Part shown: one piece after another, positions 7,695 to 16,680 of the stretch | Layout of the letters: each line of letters opens with the position of its first letter | Numbering within the stretch: position 1 is the stretch's first letter | Source of the DNA: Spirochaeta_B sp964398645 | Lineage (GTDB): Bacteria; Spirochaetota; Spirochaetia; DSM-27196; DSM-8902 | NCBI GenBank assembly: GCA_964398645.1 | Contig: CAYNNU010000009.1 | Coordinates: 1-25,646 of the forward strand | DNA length: 25,646 nucleotides | Direction of reading: 5' to 3' | Position numbers and translations under genes: made by a program | The notes under the pieces: generated by a model | What the model was told of the DNA's origin: nothing | What the model saw: the letters and a program-made list of their open reading frames with translations, nothing else | The model's database searches: none

Positions 7695-9695
7695 ATGGTA
7701 CACGACATTAACAGTTTTGCCGCCATTCTCACCAGCTATACCGAAGAAGAACAAAAAAATATTCTTCGGGCGGCACGGGAATGTAAAAAACTGCATGCCG
7801 GACAACTTCGCCAAAGCGGAGAAGAATACTATACCCATCCTCTTCAAGTAGCTGAAATTCTTGTAGGAATCCAAATGGATCCCGCAGCAATACAAGGCGC
7901 TTTGCTGCACGATGTACTTGAAGACACAGATATGACCGCCAGCCAGTTACGAGAAAAATATGGACAGGAAGTAGAAAAACTCGTGCAGGGCGTTACGAAA
8001 ATCAGTTTAGTAAAAGCAAAGAATAAAAGTGTGCAGGAAGCGGAAACCATTCGCAAAATGCTCTTTGCAATGTCAAAAGATATTCGGGTAATCCTTATTA
8101 AGCTGGCTGATAAATTGCACAATATGCGCACTCTGGAGTTCAAGACAAAACCCCGGAGGGTAGCGATTGCCCAAGAATGCCTGGATATTTACGCCCCCTT
8201 AGCTGGTCGTCTTGGAATTAGTTGGCTCAAAGATGAATTGGAAGACCTTGCTTTGAAATACATCAATCCACAGGCATACGCTCAAATTAAAGCCTTTGTA
8301 GCCCAAAAAAAAGAAGAACGCGGTGCATACCTGGAAAAAGTACGAAAAGCCATTTATGAAGCCGCTGAAGCTGAAGGTTTTTCTATCCAAGTAGAAAAAC
8401 GAGCCAAGCATTTCTACTCAATTTACAGCAAAATGAAACGGCGAGGCAAAGATCTGGATGAGATATTCGACATTCTTGGCATTCGGATTTTATGCAGAAA
8501 TACCACAGAATGTTATGCCCTGCTTGGAGTGGTCCATAAACTATGGATGCCGATTGAAGGCAGATTCAAAGATTATATTGCAATGCCTAAATCGAACCGC
8601 TACCAGAGCTTGCATACAACCGTCATGTGCTTTGGAGGCCGTCTTACAGAAATCCAAATTCGAACCTATGAAATGCATAACACCGCCGAATTTGGCGTTG
8701 CAGCGCATTGGTTATATAAAGACCAGACCAAGGATCTTCGTAGTAATGACCTTACAATAATTAACCGGGTTAAGGGCTTGAACGGCCTGCGAATAACCAG
8801 CGGTGAATTCCTAGACGAAATAAAGCGGGAGATTTTAAAGGGATCAATTTATGTTTTTACGCCCAAGGGCGATGCAATTCAATTACCTGAAGGCAGCACA
8901 GCAATAGATTTTGCCTACCATATCCACACCGAAATTGGGGACCATATAAGCGGAGCAAAAGCAGACGGCTCAATTATTCCCTTGAGAGAGCCGTTAAAAA
9001 ACACCCAAGTAATATCAATCTTAACAAACCCATCAGCACATCCTCACGTTCACTGGCTTCGATATGTACGGACAACCAGAGCGCGCAGTAAAATTCGCCA
9101 TTGGCTGAACAAACACGATGAAAATTTGATTCTGGATAAGAGCATCGTAGCGCGGAAACAAAACATCGAACCAGCGGAAAAAAAAGATAAAGATCGGACA
9201 GAGGAAAACCCAACCCACCTGATGGAAAAAAACAAGGTAGGTGTGCGTATTGGGAATGAACGGAATATGATGATCCGTTTTGCCAATTGCTGTCATCCAA
9301 AAACTGGAGATCCAATTGTGGGGTATGTATCGCGCGGAAGAGGAATAATTGTCCACCACCGTGACTGTAAGAATCTTGCTGGAATTGCAGAAATTGAAAA
9401 CCGTACAATCGATGTGGAATGGGAAACCGTTTCGCCTAAAAAAACCAAACGCTTATTTGTAACAGCCCGCAGCAGCGGAAATCTTTTTTCTGAGATTGAA
9501 GGCGCAATAAAAAAAGCCCATGGGCACCTCATCGAAGGAAGAATTGACGAGAGCGACAATGGCAACCTTGAAGCCCGCTTTACCCTGGAAATTGAACGTG
9601 ATGCAGATATACAGCACCTCATGCGGCTTATTCGCCAGGTACCCTCGATTCTTACCGTCTATAAAGAATCTGGTTCTTCAGGAGAATTTCATTGA
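7695..9695 (+). CDS. rel: bifunctional (p)ppGpp synthetase/hydrolase (Rel/SpoT family)
   Basis: 666 residues with the full long-RSH layout. The hydrolase HD domain is intact (YYTHPLQVA; His72-Asp73 in LLHDVLEDT; ADKLHNMRT). The synthetase domain (~235-345) has the RFKD motif at 290-293, the basic RxKD form of bifunctional enzymes rather than the ExDD of E. coli RelA, then NRYQSLHTT and EIQIRT. A TGS domain begins at ~385 (IYVFTPKG), a cysteine-containing zinc-finger-like region has Cys532-Cys533 and a later HHRDC, and an ACT domain occupies ~585-660. As the only RSH gene seen here, it probably both makes and degrades the alarmone. GAGG precedes ATG 7695. Its stop overlaps the next gene's start. 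Confidence 0.97.
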   Translation: MVHDINSFAAILTSYTEEEQKNILRAARECKKLHAGQLRQSGEEYYTHPLQVAEILVGIQMDPAAIQGALLHDVLEDTDMTASQLREKYGQEVEKLVQGVTKISLVKAKNKSVQEAETIRKMLFAMSKDIRVILIKLADKLHNMRTLEFKTKPRRVAIAQECLDIYAPLAGRLGISWLKDELEDLALKYINPQAYAQIKAFVAQKKEERGAYLEKVRKAIYEAAEAEGFSIQVEKRAKHFYSIYSKMKRRGKDLDEIFDILGIRILCRNTTECYALLGVVHKLWMPIEGRFKDYIAMPKSNRYQSLHTTVMCFGGRLTEIQIRTYEMHNTAEFGVAAHWLYKDQTKDLRSNDLTIINRVKGLNGLRITSGEFLDEIKREILKGSIYVFTPKGDAIQLPEGSTAIDFAYHIHTEIGDHISGAKADGSIIPLREPLKNTQVISILTNPSAHPHVHWLRYVRTTRARSKIRHWLNKHDENLILDKSIVARKQNIEPAEKKDKDRTEENPTHLMEKNKVGVRIGNERNMMIRFANCCHPKTGDPIVGYVSRGRGIIVHHRDCKNLAGIAEIENRTIDVEWETVSPKKTKRLFVTARSSGNLFSEIEGAIKKAHGHLIEGRIDESDNGNLEARFTLEIERDADIQHLMRLIRQVPSILTVYKESGSSGEFH

Positions 9696-10201
9696 TGCAA
9701 AAACAAAATGAACATCGGCTACATATTGTACTCGTGGAACCGGAAATACCACAGAACACCGGGAATATTGGGCGAACATGCGCGGCGATCGGTGCTCCCC
9801 TTCACCTCATTCATCCCCTGGGTTTTTCTATAAGTGAAAAAAGCGTTCGACGAGCCGGCTTGGATTATTGGCACATGTTAGAAATAATAGAACACAAGTC
9901 ACTTGCTGCATTTATGCAGGATGTGCCCCTTACGCAGTGTGTTTTTGTAACAACAAAGGGCACAAATACCTATACCGACATCCCCATCGAGAACGAATGT
10001 TACCTAATTTTTGGCAAAGAGACAGCGGGTCTTCCAGAAGATATTTTACGAGCAAATCCTGAGCGCTGTGCACGCCTACCGATGCGCAAGGAAAGTCGAT
10101 CATTGAATCTTTCCAATACTGTCGCTATCATGGCCTACGATGTACTGCGGCGCTGGAATTTTGACGGTCTGCAACAAATCGGGGAACTAAGGGTTCAGTA
10201 A
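9695..10201 (+). CDS. trmL: tRNA (cytidine/uridine-34 2'-O)-methyltransferase, SPOUT family
   Basis: 168 residues from ATG 9695, which shares one base with the rel stop; GGAG lies ~10 bases upstream. An in-frame TTG three bases earlier is a less likely start. It is a short SPOUT protein with no extra RNA-binding domain, as in TrmL (YibK). Motifs: EPEIPQNTGNIGRTCA near the N-terminus, LIFGKETAGLP, and LNLSNTVAIMAYDVLRR, which form the knotted SAM site. TrmL methylates the wobble-base ribose of tRNA-Leu isoacceptors. Confidence 0.93.
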   Translation: MQKQNEHRLHIVLVEPEIPQNTGNIGRTCAAIGAPLHLIHPLGFSISEKSVRRAGLDYWHMLEIIEHKSLAAFMQDVPLTQCVFVTTKGTNTYTDIPIENECYLIFGKETAGLPEDILRANPERCARLPMRKESRSLNLSNTVAIMAYDVLRRWNFDGLQQIGELRVQ

Positions 10202-10238
10202 ACCGGCACAGCAGTAGCCATCGCACAAAGGAGTCTGC

Positions 10239-11039
10239 ATGCAAAAAATAGCAATAATTGGATACGGAAATATGGGAGCTGCCTTTGCTACTGCAGTACG
10301 GAGCACATTCCCTCACCTGCCTATGGTCGTGTGCGAAAAAAATGAAGAGAGAAAAAAAACAGCTGAACACGAACTTGGCGAAGGTGTGTTTTTTGCTGAC
10401 ACAGCACAACAACTCTCACAAGCAAGTGTTGATCTTGTACTAATTGCAGTTAAGCCCAATCAGCTTTCAGCAATAAGCGACCTCTTACATGCCTGTAAAG
10501 ACTCTTTATTTCTTTCTATCATGGCGGGCGTTACCCTTGAAACATTGCAAAAATCGATTGATAGCAGCCGGGTAGTTCGTATGATGCCAAATCTTGCCGC
10601 CGCGTTTCAGCAGAGCGCAACAGCAATATGTCCTGCCGATGGATTATCCGAAGAAGACCTGCAAATTGCTCAATCGATTGCTGCTGCTGCGGGCAAGACA
10701 ATAGTTATTAGCGAAGCAAATATGGCATCCATTATCGGCTTAGCCGGAAGCGGAATTGCATTCGCCTTTCAGTTTCTGCATGCGATGGCTTTGGGCGGCA
10801 CAAAAACAGGACTCGCCTACCAGGAAAGCCTAGAAGTTGTGCTACAAACCATGAAGGGTGCTGCAACAGCAATCGAAAATAGCAAGATCCATCCAGCCGA
10901 ATACGTAAGCAAGGTTTGCTCTCCGGGGGGAACCACAATCGAAGGTATTTCTGCCTTAGAGAACGGCGGTTTCACGGATACCATCATAAAAGCAGTACAT
11001 GCTGCCGCTGAAAAAAGCCGTCTGATGGAAAAAGGCTAA
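10239..11039 (+). CDS. proC: pyrroline-5-carboxylate reductase
   Basis: 266 residues, normal length. It catalyses the last step of proline synthesis, NAD(P)H reduction of pyrroline-5-carboxylate. The N-terminal Rossmann motif is GYGNMG (8-13), followed by AVKPNQ and MPN; the C-terminal helical dimerisation domain carries the family signature SPGGTTIEGI and LENGGF. A strong ribosome site (AAAGGAG, 10227-10233) sits before ATG 10239. It is separated by 74 bases from the secretion operon that follows. Confidence 0.96.
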   Translation: MQKIAIIGYGNMGAAFATAVRSTFPHLPMVVCEKNEERKKTAEHELGEGVFFADTAQQLSQASVDLVLIAVKPNQLSAISDLLHACKDSLFLSIMAGVTLETLQKSIDSSRVVRMMPNLAAAFQQSATAICPADGLSEEDLQIAQSIAAAAGKTIVISEANMASIIGLAGSGIAFAFQFLHAMALGGTKTGLAYQESLEVVLQTMKGAATAIENSKIHPAEYVSKVCSPGGTTIEGISALENGGFTDTIIKAVHAAAEKSRLMEKG

Positions 11040-11113
11040 GCCGAAAGAAAAAACTCTCTATTGAATCGAATTTTTACCTCTCCTCTCCTGTATTAATTCA
11101 ATGCGGAGGGAGT

Positions 11114-11722
11114 ATGAAAAGCCTAAGCCAAAGCAGGGTAATTGTGCTTACAGCACTGTTATGTGCATCATATTCATCCTGTGCTTCTTTTTCATCAAGC
11201 TCTTTTTCTCATGCTGATTTACACGGCATGCTATATAACCAGGCCGGTGAAGCAGTAATCAATGCGCATATTTGTGTTCAGCCAATTGATTCTCATAGTC
11301 TGCCTACCTGTGCATACTCCGACATCTATGGAAAATTTACCCTGCCCCAGCTACCTCCCGATACATATAATGTTACTGTGGGGGCACACGAGCATGCAGT
11401 GCAAACATTCTCCTGCAGTTTTTTAAACAGCACACAAGTGCTCTACATTCCTCTCCTTTCTTGGCGAGACTTGCTCAGTCTGAGCCTAATTGAAATCGAA
11501 GCAAATCGCATAGAACAAGCCCTAGCGTATATTGAGGAAGCAGAAAGCATAAGCCCTAACAAAACCATGATTGATTACTTCAAGGCTGCAGTCGATTTCA
11601 AAAAAGGCCAATTTGATTTTGCACAAGATCGACTACAGCGAACACGAAATCAATTTTCAGCAGATATGATTATGTATGTTGATCGCTTATGCGAGCTATG
11701 TATACAGGCGGTTCAGCAGTGA
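11114..11722 (+). CDS. probable lipoprotein with carboxypeptidase-regulatory-like and TPR domains, first gene of the secretion operon
   Basis: 202 residues. GGAGGGAG stands directly before ATG 11114. The N-terminal hydrophobic stretch ends in YSSC (Cys23), a relaxed lipobox, so lipidation is likely but not certain. Residues ~36-90 match a carboxypeptidase-regulatory-like (Ig-like) fold: GMLYNQAGEAVINAHI, then SDIYGKFTLPQLPPDTYNV. Residues ~115-195 are helical and TPR-like (IEANRIEQALAYIEEAESISP). The gspD start codon overlaps its last four bases, so it is translationally coupled to the secretin gene. Small lipoproteins, some TPR-based (PilF/PilW), act as pilotins guiding secretins to the outer membrane, and this gene could do that job here. 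The pilotin role is inference; domain calls are moderate. Confidence 0.75.
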   Translation: MKSLSQSRVIVLTALLCASYSSCASFSSSSFSHADLHGMLYNQAGEAVINAHICVQPIDSHSLPTCAYSDIYGKFTLPQLPPDTYNVTVGAHEHAVQTFSCSFLNSTQVLYIPLLSWRDLLSLSLIEIEANRIEQALAYIEEAESISPNKTMIDYFKAAVDFKKGQFDFAQDRLQRTRNQFSADMIMYVDRLCELCIQAVQQ

Positions 11723-13893
11723 AACAAAGACATATATATCTTTTATGTACCTTACTGCTCTTTTTCGTACATCAGATATTTCCTCACTTTTCTTGCGCAA
11801 TAGAAATTCAAAATATGCAATTCCGTGACCAACCAATTACTGACATTCTTTTTAGCATAGCCCAAACAGCTGAATTGTCTATCATTCCTGACGCAACTGT
11901 GCGGGGAAACGCATCCTACTATTTTCATCAAGTTGATAGTATAGAGGCTATAGATGCATTTTTATCCTGCCATAATTTATATAGAAAAGAAAGAAACAGG
12001 ATACATTACATTTCGCGGATTTCTATTCAAAAATTTGATGATTTACTAAGCATACGATGCCAAAATGTAGAATATTCAGCTGTTCGGCGGGCAATTTCCC
12101 AGGAAATCGGTACAAGCATCCTTCAAGACGGAAGTCGAAACACTTCCTACCCGATAACACTTTATGCAGAAAGAATTCCAATAGAACGTGCCTTACACAT
12201 CCTCTGCAATACTATTCCAGGCCAGAGCCTTCGAATTCAAAATGACTTTTTTCAAATTGTTCAACAAGATGAAATACGGGAAAACCAACGAGATAGCTTG
12301 GTACAAATCGAAACCTGCGAAGGGCTATTCAGCCTAAGCATTCATGGAAGCGATCAGAATTCAGTAATTCAGGATGTAATGGATAAAGCAAATACAGAAT
12401 ACTTGTATCTAGGCAACAAAAACAAAACCGTCGAACAATTGGAATTACACGAATATAATTTTCAGGAAATACTTGATTTATTAGCGATACAATTCAATTT
12501 TGAGTACTGCATTGAAAATGGCGTGTACATACTTTTTGATATTCCCGCAAATCGACCGAATACCCATCTGCTTGAACACAAAATAATTTATCTTCATCAT
12601 ATTTGTGCTGAACAAATTTTGCAACTTCTTCCCGCTGAACTACAAAACACTGGATCAACAATCATCGATGAACAGGGGCAACGGATAATCCTAAGTGGTC
12701 GGACAACAGAAATTGATAGTCTTTCATCTTTCATTGATGCAATAGACCAGGAAGATCAGGTAAATGAATATACACGCATCGAACTACAAAACATTTCCGC
12801 AGAGAAATTTCTGCAAATGCTACCTGAAGAATTCACTATTTTTCAAGCTAGAAGAGTTCCAGAATCTAATGCAGTTTTGATTCATGCAAGTGATCCCGGT
12901 AAAATGCATTTTCTCAATTTTTTACAAACTGTAGATGTACCTAGCCAGATTTTTCGTACCGAATTGAAATACATAAACTATGAAGAACTCTTACAAAAAA
13001 TCCCACCATCAATTCCTGCAGATGCAATTTCTGTCGGGGGAAACCAAAATGAATTTTACTTTTCCGGTTCAAAAAGCCAATATGAATACCTTTGTGATCA
13101 ACTCGAATACCTCGATACACCAGCAGTTCAAATTCGCTATCAGATATTAGTGGTGCAAAGTCAAAAAAGCAATAATGAAGGATTATCGGCTGATATTTCG
13201 GGATCTAGCGGTGACCTCTCAACCGGAATCCATCCTCCCATAGTCAGTTCATCACTGGATAAAATTTTTGAATTAAAATTTAATGTAATAAACCACCTCG
13301 GTTTACAATTTGCTTCACGGCTAAATGCAGAATTAAAATCAAGTCAAAGCAGAATCTTTGCTGACTCTCTCGTTCATTCAATCTCAGGGAAAGCCGTTCG
13401 GTTCCAAAACACAAATACGTTCCGCTACCGTGACAACGAAATTCAACAGGATGACAATGCCTACTACACAAGTGGCGTAACCAGAGAAATAACTTCAGGA
13501 CTCATTCTTGACATCACTGGCTGGAGTTCTGGTGCTGGTATGGTGACAATGGATATTTCAGCTACAATTAGTAAACAGGGCACGGACATGCTCAGTGACA
13601 ACCCACCGCCAACTTCAGAACGTATTATCCACAGTAATGTTCGGACTCCAGCAGGTCAGGCAGTGATACTTGGTGGTTTGATCCAACAAGATAGCAATAT
13701 TCAATACAACGGTTTGCCCATCCTACAGAAGATTCCTCTCTTAGGACCACTGCTATCTAACAGACACAACAATATTGAAGAAAGCGAAACAGCAATTTAC
13801 ATCGTTCCCTTTATCGATGACGGGCAAAACCAATCAATCAATGATTGTCAATTAGTTAAAACACTCTATGAAATCATTTCGGAGGGAGACTAA
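11719..13893 (+). CDS. gspD: type II secretion outer-membrane secretin GspD
   Basis: 724 residues from GTG 11719, whose bases form GTGA with the previous stop; AGGCGG lies ~8 bases upstream. An in-frame ATG at 11689 would add ten residues before the signal peptide. A signal peptide ends near SCA|IEIQ. Residues ~28-98, ~105-182 and ~200-275 look like three successive N0/STN-type domains, followed by three secretin-N repeats (~282-345, 347-410, 412-480). The C-terminal secretin barrel (~500-715) ends with the family signature VRTPAGQAVILGGLIQ (from ~641) and LPILQKIPLLGPLL. It would form the outer-membrane pore. One N0 is normal; three is unusual. Confidence 0.93.
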   Translation: MKQRHIYLLCTLLLFFVHQIFPHFSCAIEIQNMQFRDQPITDILFSIAQTAELSIIPDATVRGNASYYFHQVDSIEAIDAFLSCHNLYRKERNRIHYISRISIQKFDDLLSIRCQNVEYSAVRRAISQEIGTSILQDGSRNTSYPITLYAERIPIERALHILCNTIPGQSLRIQNDFFQIVQQDEIRENQRDSLVQIETCEGLFSLSIHGSDQNSVIQDVMDKANTEYLYLGNKNKTVEQLELHEYNFQEILDLLAIQFNFEYCIENGVYILFDIPANRPNTHLLEHKIIYLHHICAEQILQLLPAELQNTGSTIIDEQGQRIILSGRTTEIDSLSSFIDAIDQEDQVNEYTRIELQNISAEKFLQMLPEEFTIFQARRVPESNAVLIHASDPGKMHFLNFLQTVDVPSQIFRTELKYINYEELLQKIPPSIPADAISVGGNQNEFYFSGSKSQYEYLCDQLEYLDTPAVQIRYQILVVQSQKSNNEGLSADISGSSGDLSTGIHPPIVSSSLDKIFELKFNVINHLGLQFASRLNAELKSSQSRIFADSLVHSISGKAVRFQNTNTFRYRDNEIQQDDNAYYTSGVTREITSGLILDITGWSSGAGMVTMDISATISKQGTDMLSDNPPPTSERIIHSNVRTPAGQAVILGGLIQQDSNIQYNGLPILQKIPLLGPLLSNRHNNIEESETAIYIVPFIDDGQNQSINDCQLVKTLYEIISEGD

Positions 13894-13895
13894 GA

Positions 13896-15218
13896 ATGAA
13901 AAGTAATACTCTCATCTCCAATCAGAGCATTGCCGGCTATACCCCTGGCCAAGAACAATTTTCCGAAAACTTTATGCGCCACAATCAAGCAATACTTTTA
14001 GATACGAAAAAAAAATGCATTACCGTTGGTTTAATAGATATTGAAAATACAACTATCAAGAATATTATTCGAGGATTTTTCTTTTCAAAGCCGGAAACAC
14101 AGCAAAGCCAGATTCAATTCGTTTCCATAGCCCAAGCAGAATTACAACGATTCCTAGCAAAGCATGTAAGTACATTGGATGTAGTCAAAACTACAAACGA
14201 AAAAAAACACCTGCCAGAAAACCCCGATCTTTTGGATAAACTTGCTCACGAAGCCCCGATTATCAATTTAGTAAACAGTATCATTCTGGAAGGAATTCAA
14301 CAAAATGCCTCTGATATCCATATTGAAAGCCTACCCTCAAAAGTTCTTATTCGAATGCGTATTCATGGCGTGCTTATTCCCGAAAGAAGTCTCTCCCCGG
14401 ATGTGATGACTGGTATTAGCTCGCGCATAAAGGTCATGGGAAAATTAAATATCCTAGAAAGGCGGCACCCACAGGATGGAAGAATGCGGGTAACTGTTGA
14501 AAATAATTCTGTCGATATTAGGATTTCGATTGTTCCAGGTGGATCGGGTGAGTCAATTGTTTTGCGCCTTTTTAATAGAAATAAAGAAGCAATGAGCATT
14601 GATTCTCTTGGCTTTACACATAACCAGGTTTGCCAAATGCGAAACCTAACCAGACAAAAGAGCGGTCTGATTATTTCATCAGGGGCTACTGGTAGTGGCA
14701 AAACGACTAGCCTGCACGCCATGCTTAACACAATGAGAAACAGCCCCAAAAAAATAGTCACGGTTGAAGATCCAATTGAATACCAATTAGAGCATGCAAT
14801 CCAAATTCAAGTAAATGATGAAATCGGCCTTGGCTTCCAGGAAGTACTCAGAAGAGTACTTCGTCACGATCCTGATATTATCCTGATTGGAGAAATTCGC
14901 GATCAAATGACTGCTGAAACAGCTGTTCAAGCTGCGCTTACCGGACACTTGGTTTTAGCCAGCATGCATTCTTCCAGTGCAAAAGATACAATCGCCAGAC
15001 TTCATAGCCTGCACATACCATCAAACCTCATTGCGTCGTCTCTATGCGCTATTTTACATCAATGGCTCATTTATGACAAAAAAAATAGGCGGCGAAAAGG
15101 ATGCTTGGAAATTCTTCCTGTACAAACATCCATACAATCCCTAATCGATTCAAAAATTCCTTTGAATGAAACAAGTAATCTCTTTCAAAAATCAGGGGGC
15201 TGTATTCAATGCAATTAA
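13896..15218 (+). CDS. gspE: type II secretion assembly ATPase GspE, short C-terminus
   Basis: 440 residues; GGAGGGA at 13881 precedes ATG 13896. It is a cytoplasmic hexameric ATPase powering pseudopilus assembly. The N2E-like segment has NASDIHIES and the RMRIHG turn. Walker A is GATGSGKTT (263-271), an Asp box sits at TVEDPIEYQ, Walker B is ILIGE with Glu333, and a His box appears at TGHLVLASMHS. After LHQWLIYDKK the sequence jumps straight to RRRKGCLEILPV, the stretch normally lying after the four-cysteine zinc module, so that ~40-residue module is missing. The protein stops soon after (GGCIQCN), about 25 residues shorter than usual at the end. gspF overlaps by 10 bases. ATPase call is firm. 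Confidence 0.95.
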   Translation: MKSNTLISNQSIAGYTPGQEQFSENFMRHNQAILLDTKKKCITVGLIDIENTTIKNIIRGFFFSKPETQQSQIQFVSIAQAELQRFLAKHVSTLDVVKTTNEKKHLPENPDLLDKLAHEAPIINLVNSIILEGIQQNASDIHIESLPSKVLIRMRIHGVLIPERSLSPDVMTGISSRIKVMGKLNILERRHPQDGRMRVTVENNSVDIRISIVPGGSGESIVLRLFNRNKEAMSIDSLGFTHNQVCQMRNLTRQKSGLIISSGATGSGKTTSLHAMLNTMRNSPKKIVTVEDPIEYQLEHAIQIQVNDEIGLGFQEVLRRVLRHDPDIILIGEIRDQMTAETAVQAALTGHLVLASMHSSSAKDTIARLHSLHIPSNLIASSLCAILHQWLIYDKKNRRRKGCLEILPVQTSIQSLIDSKIPLNETSNLFQKSGGCIQCN

Positions 15219-16243
15219 CTCAACATCGCATTTCAAAGAAAGCAATTATCCATTTTACTGAAATGATCAGCCTACTTTTGGTTTCTGGAGTCCCATTAGA
15301 TTACGCAGTTGAAATAACAAAAAATAGTTGCCGAAAAGAAGCTCAAAATCTCGCTCAACAAATTTCTACAGGATTACGCCAAGGAAAAGAATTTCATTCT
15401 GTAATCGACGAAATACAGGCTAAGTGGCCCAAAATGTATCAAGGAATAATCAAAGCAGGAGAAGCTAGCGGAAATTTGAGCACTGTATTACCTGACTATA
15501 TAGGCTACATTCAAAAAGAAGAAGAAAGCAGAGAAAAAATACTCTCTGCCCTTTTGTACCCAGGAATTATCCTACTTAGCACATTCATCGGCATTATCGC
15601 AATGGTAGTCGTTGTTTTCCCAGCCGCTGAAAAGCTCATCCAGCAACTAGGAGGAAGCATATCCACCCCAAGTGCACTAAAAACAATATGTATCACAACA
15701 GCAGTTCCGCTTTCAGTAATTCTATTTACCATGTGCAATCGTATATTACGCCACTTTTCAACAAACGGCGTAACTGCATTTGATCGTTTTCTCATCCATA
15801 CTCCAATACCAGGAAAGATCATATTATTTCGCCAACTACGCTCTTGGCTTTTTGTCATGGAGATTCAACTTATTGCTGGCATACCCTTTTCGTTTGCTTT
15901 ATTCAATTCCATGCAAGCTATCTCTTTAAAAATACTGAAAAATGACATTCTCGAAATATACAACAATATCATTGCTGGAGTTCCAGCGTCTCAAAGCTTC
16001 GTTTCAGCAAAAATAATTCCAGCACAAATTCGTGACTGGCTGCGCATTAGCGAAAACATTGGCAAAAGCAGCATAGTATTTCACCAACTCCGTTTATATT
16101 ACGCTGCAGCAGCTGATAAACAACTGCAGAGTGTTACTGCTATTGCTGAGCCAGCAGCAATAATTTTTGCTGGAAGCCTACTTACAGGTGCGATTATCGC
16201 CTATGTTATTCCAATTTTCAGTATGTATGGGGAGATACTATGA
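15209..16243 (+). CDS. gspF: type II secretion inner-membrane platform protein GspF
   Basis: 344 residues; GspF proteins are usually ~400. The two homologous helical cytoplasmic domains are visible (FTEMISLLLVSGVPLDYAVE; IKAGEASGNLSTVLPDYIGY), with the G-E-x-S-G motif of the family. Three membrane segments: ~110-137 (LLYPGIILLS onward), ~155-175 and the C-terminal ~315-340. The ~55-residue N-terminal segment common in GspF is absent. The start codon lies inside gspE and the stop overlaps gspG as ATGA, so it is coupled to both. Confidence 0.93.
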   Translation: MQLTQHRISKKAIIHFTEMISLLLVSGVPLDYAVEITKNSCRKEAQNLAQQISTGLRQGKEFHSVIDEIQAKWPKMYQGIIKAGEASGNLSTVLPDYIGYIQKEEESREKILSALLYPGIILLSTFIGIIAMVVVVFPAAEKLIQQLGGSISTPSALKTICITTAVPLSVILFTMCNRILRHFSTNGVTAFDRFLIHTPIPGKIILFRQLRSWLFVMEIQLIAGIPFSFALFNSMQAISLKILKNDILEIYNNIIAGVPASQSFVSAKIIPAQIRDWLRISENIGKSSIVFHQLRLYYAAAADKQLQSVTAIAEPAAIIFAGSLLTGAIIAYVIPIFSMYGEIL

Positions 16244-16680
16244 AAGAGCGAACGAAATTACCTGCATTTACCCTAATAGAAACGATAATTGTTATTGGAA
16301 TAATAACAGTACTTGCAGGAACAACAGGTTTTTCAGCAATTACACTGATAGAACACTCAAAGAAAGCTGCATCACAAACACAGATTGCTACATTTACGGC
16401 TGCACTTCAAATGTACTACCTAGATTGCGAATTATATCCGACCACTGAACAAGGACTATCAGCCCTATATTCGAAACCCACACTTCATCCCGTACCAATA
16501 TACTGGGACGGTCCATATATTGATCAGGAAATTCCAAATGACCCCTGGGGAGAACCCTACCTATATCAAAATCTAACCAACAATGGAGAACAGTATGAAA
16601 TTACAGATTCAAAAAATTGTTCGAACTCAGTTGAGAACAAAGCATACATACCCAGCAATAGGAGCAGAACTAAATGGTGA
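16240..16680 (+). CDS. gspG: major pseudopilin GspG
   Basis: 146 residues. A short basic leader ends in PA|FTLIET, a type IV prepilin cleavage site with Glu5 kept but Ala rather than Gly at -1. The hydrophobic helix that follows would anchor and then pack into the pseudopilus core. The body has GspG hallmarks: YYLDCELYPTTEQGLSAL and IPNDPWGEPYLY. The C-terminal glycine-rich calcium-binding loop (GADG..GG type) typical of GspG is not recognisable; the end is instead Asn/Ser/Arg-rich. ATG 16240 overlaps the gspF stop and GGGGAG lies upstream. Confidence 0.93.
   Translation: MKERTKLPAFTLIETIIVIGIITVLAGTTGFSAITLIEHSKKAASQTQIATFTAALQMYYLDCELYPTTEQGLSALYSKPTLHPVPIYWDGPYIDQEIPNDPWGEPYLYQNLTNNGEQYEITDSKNCSNSVENKAYIPSNRSRTKW

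Noticed and set aside
11060..11102. Inverted pair ATTGAAT / ATTCAAT before the secretion operon, possibly a regulatory site or promoter.
   Set aside because: Only 7 bases each and 29 bases apart; the -35/-10-like elements there have a 24-base spacing. No convincing promoter found in this 74-base gap.
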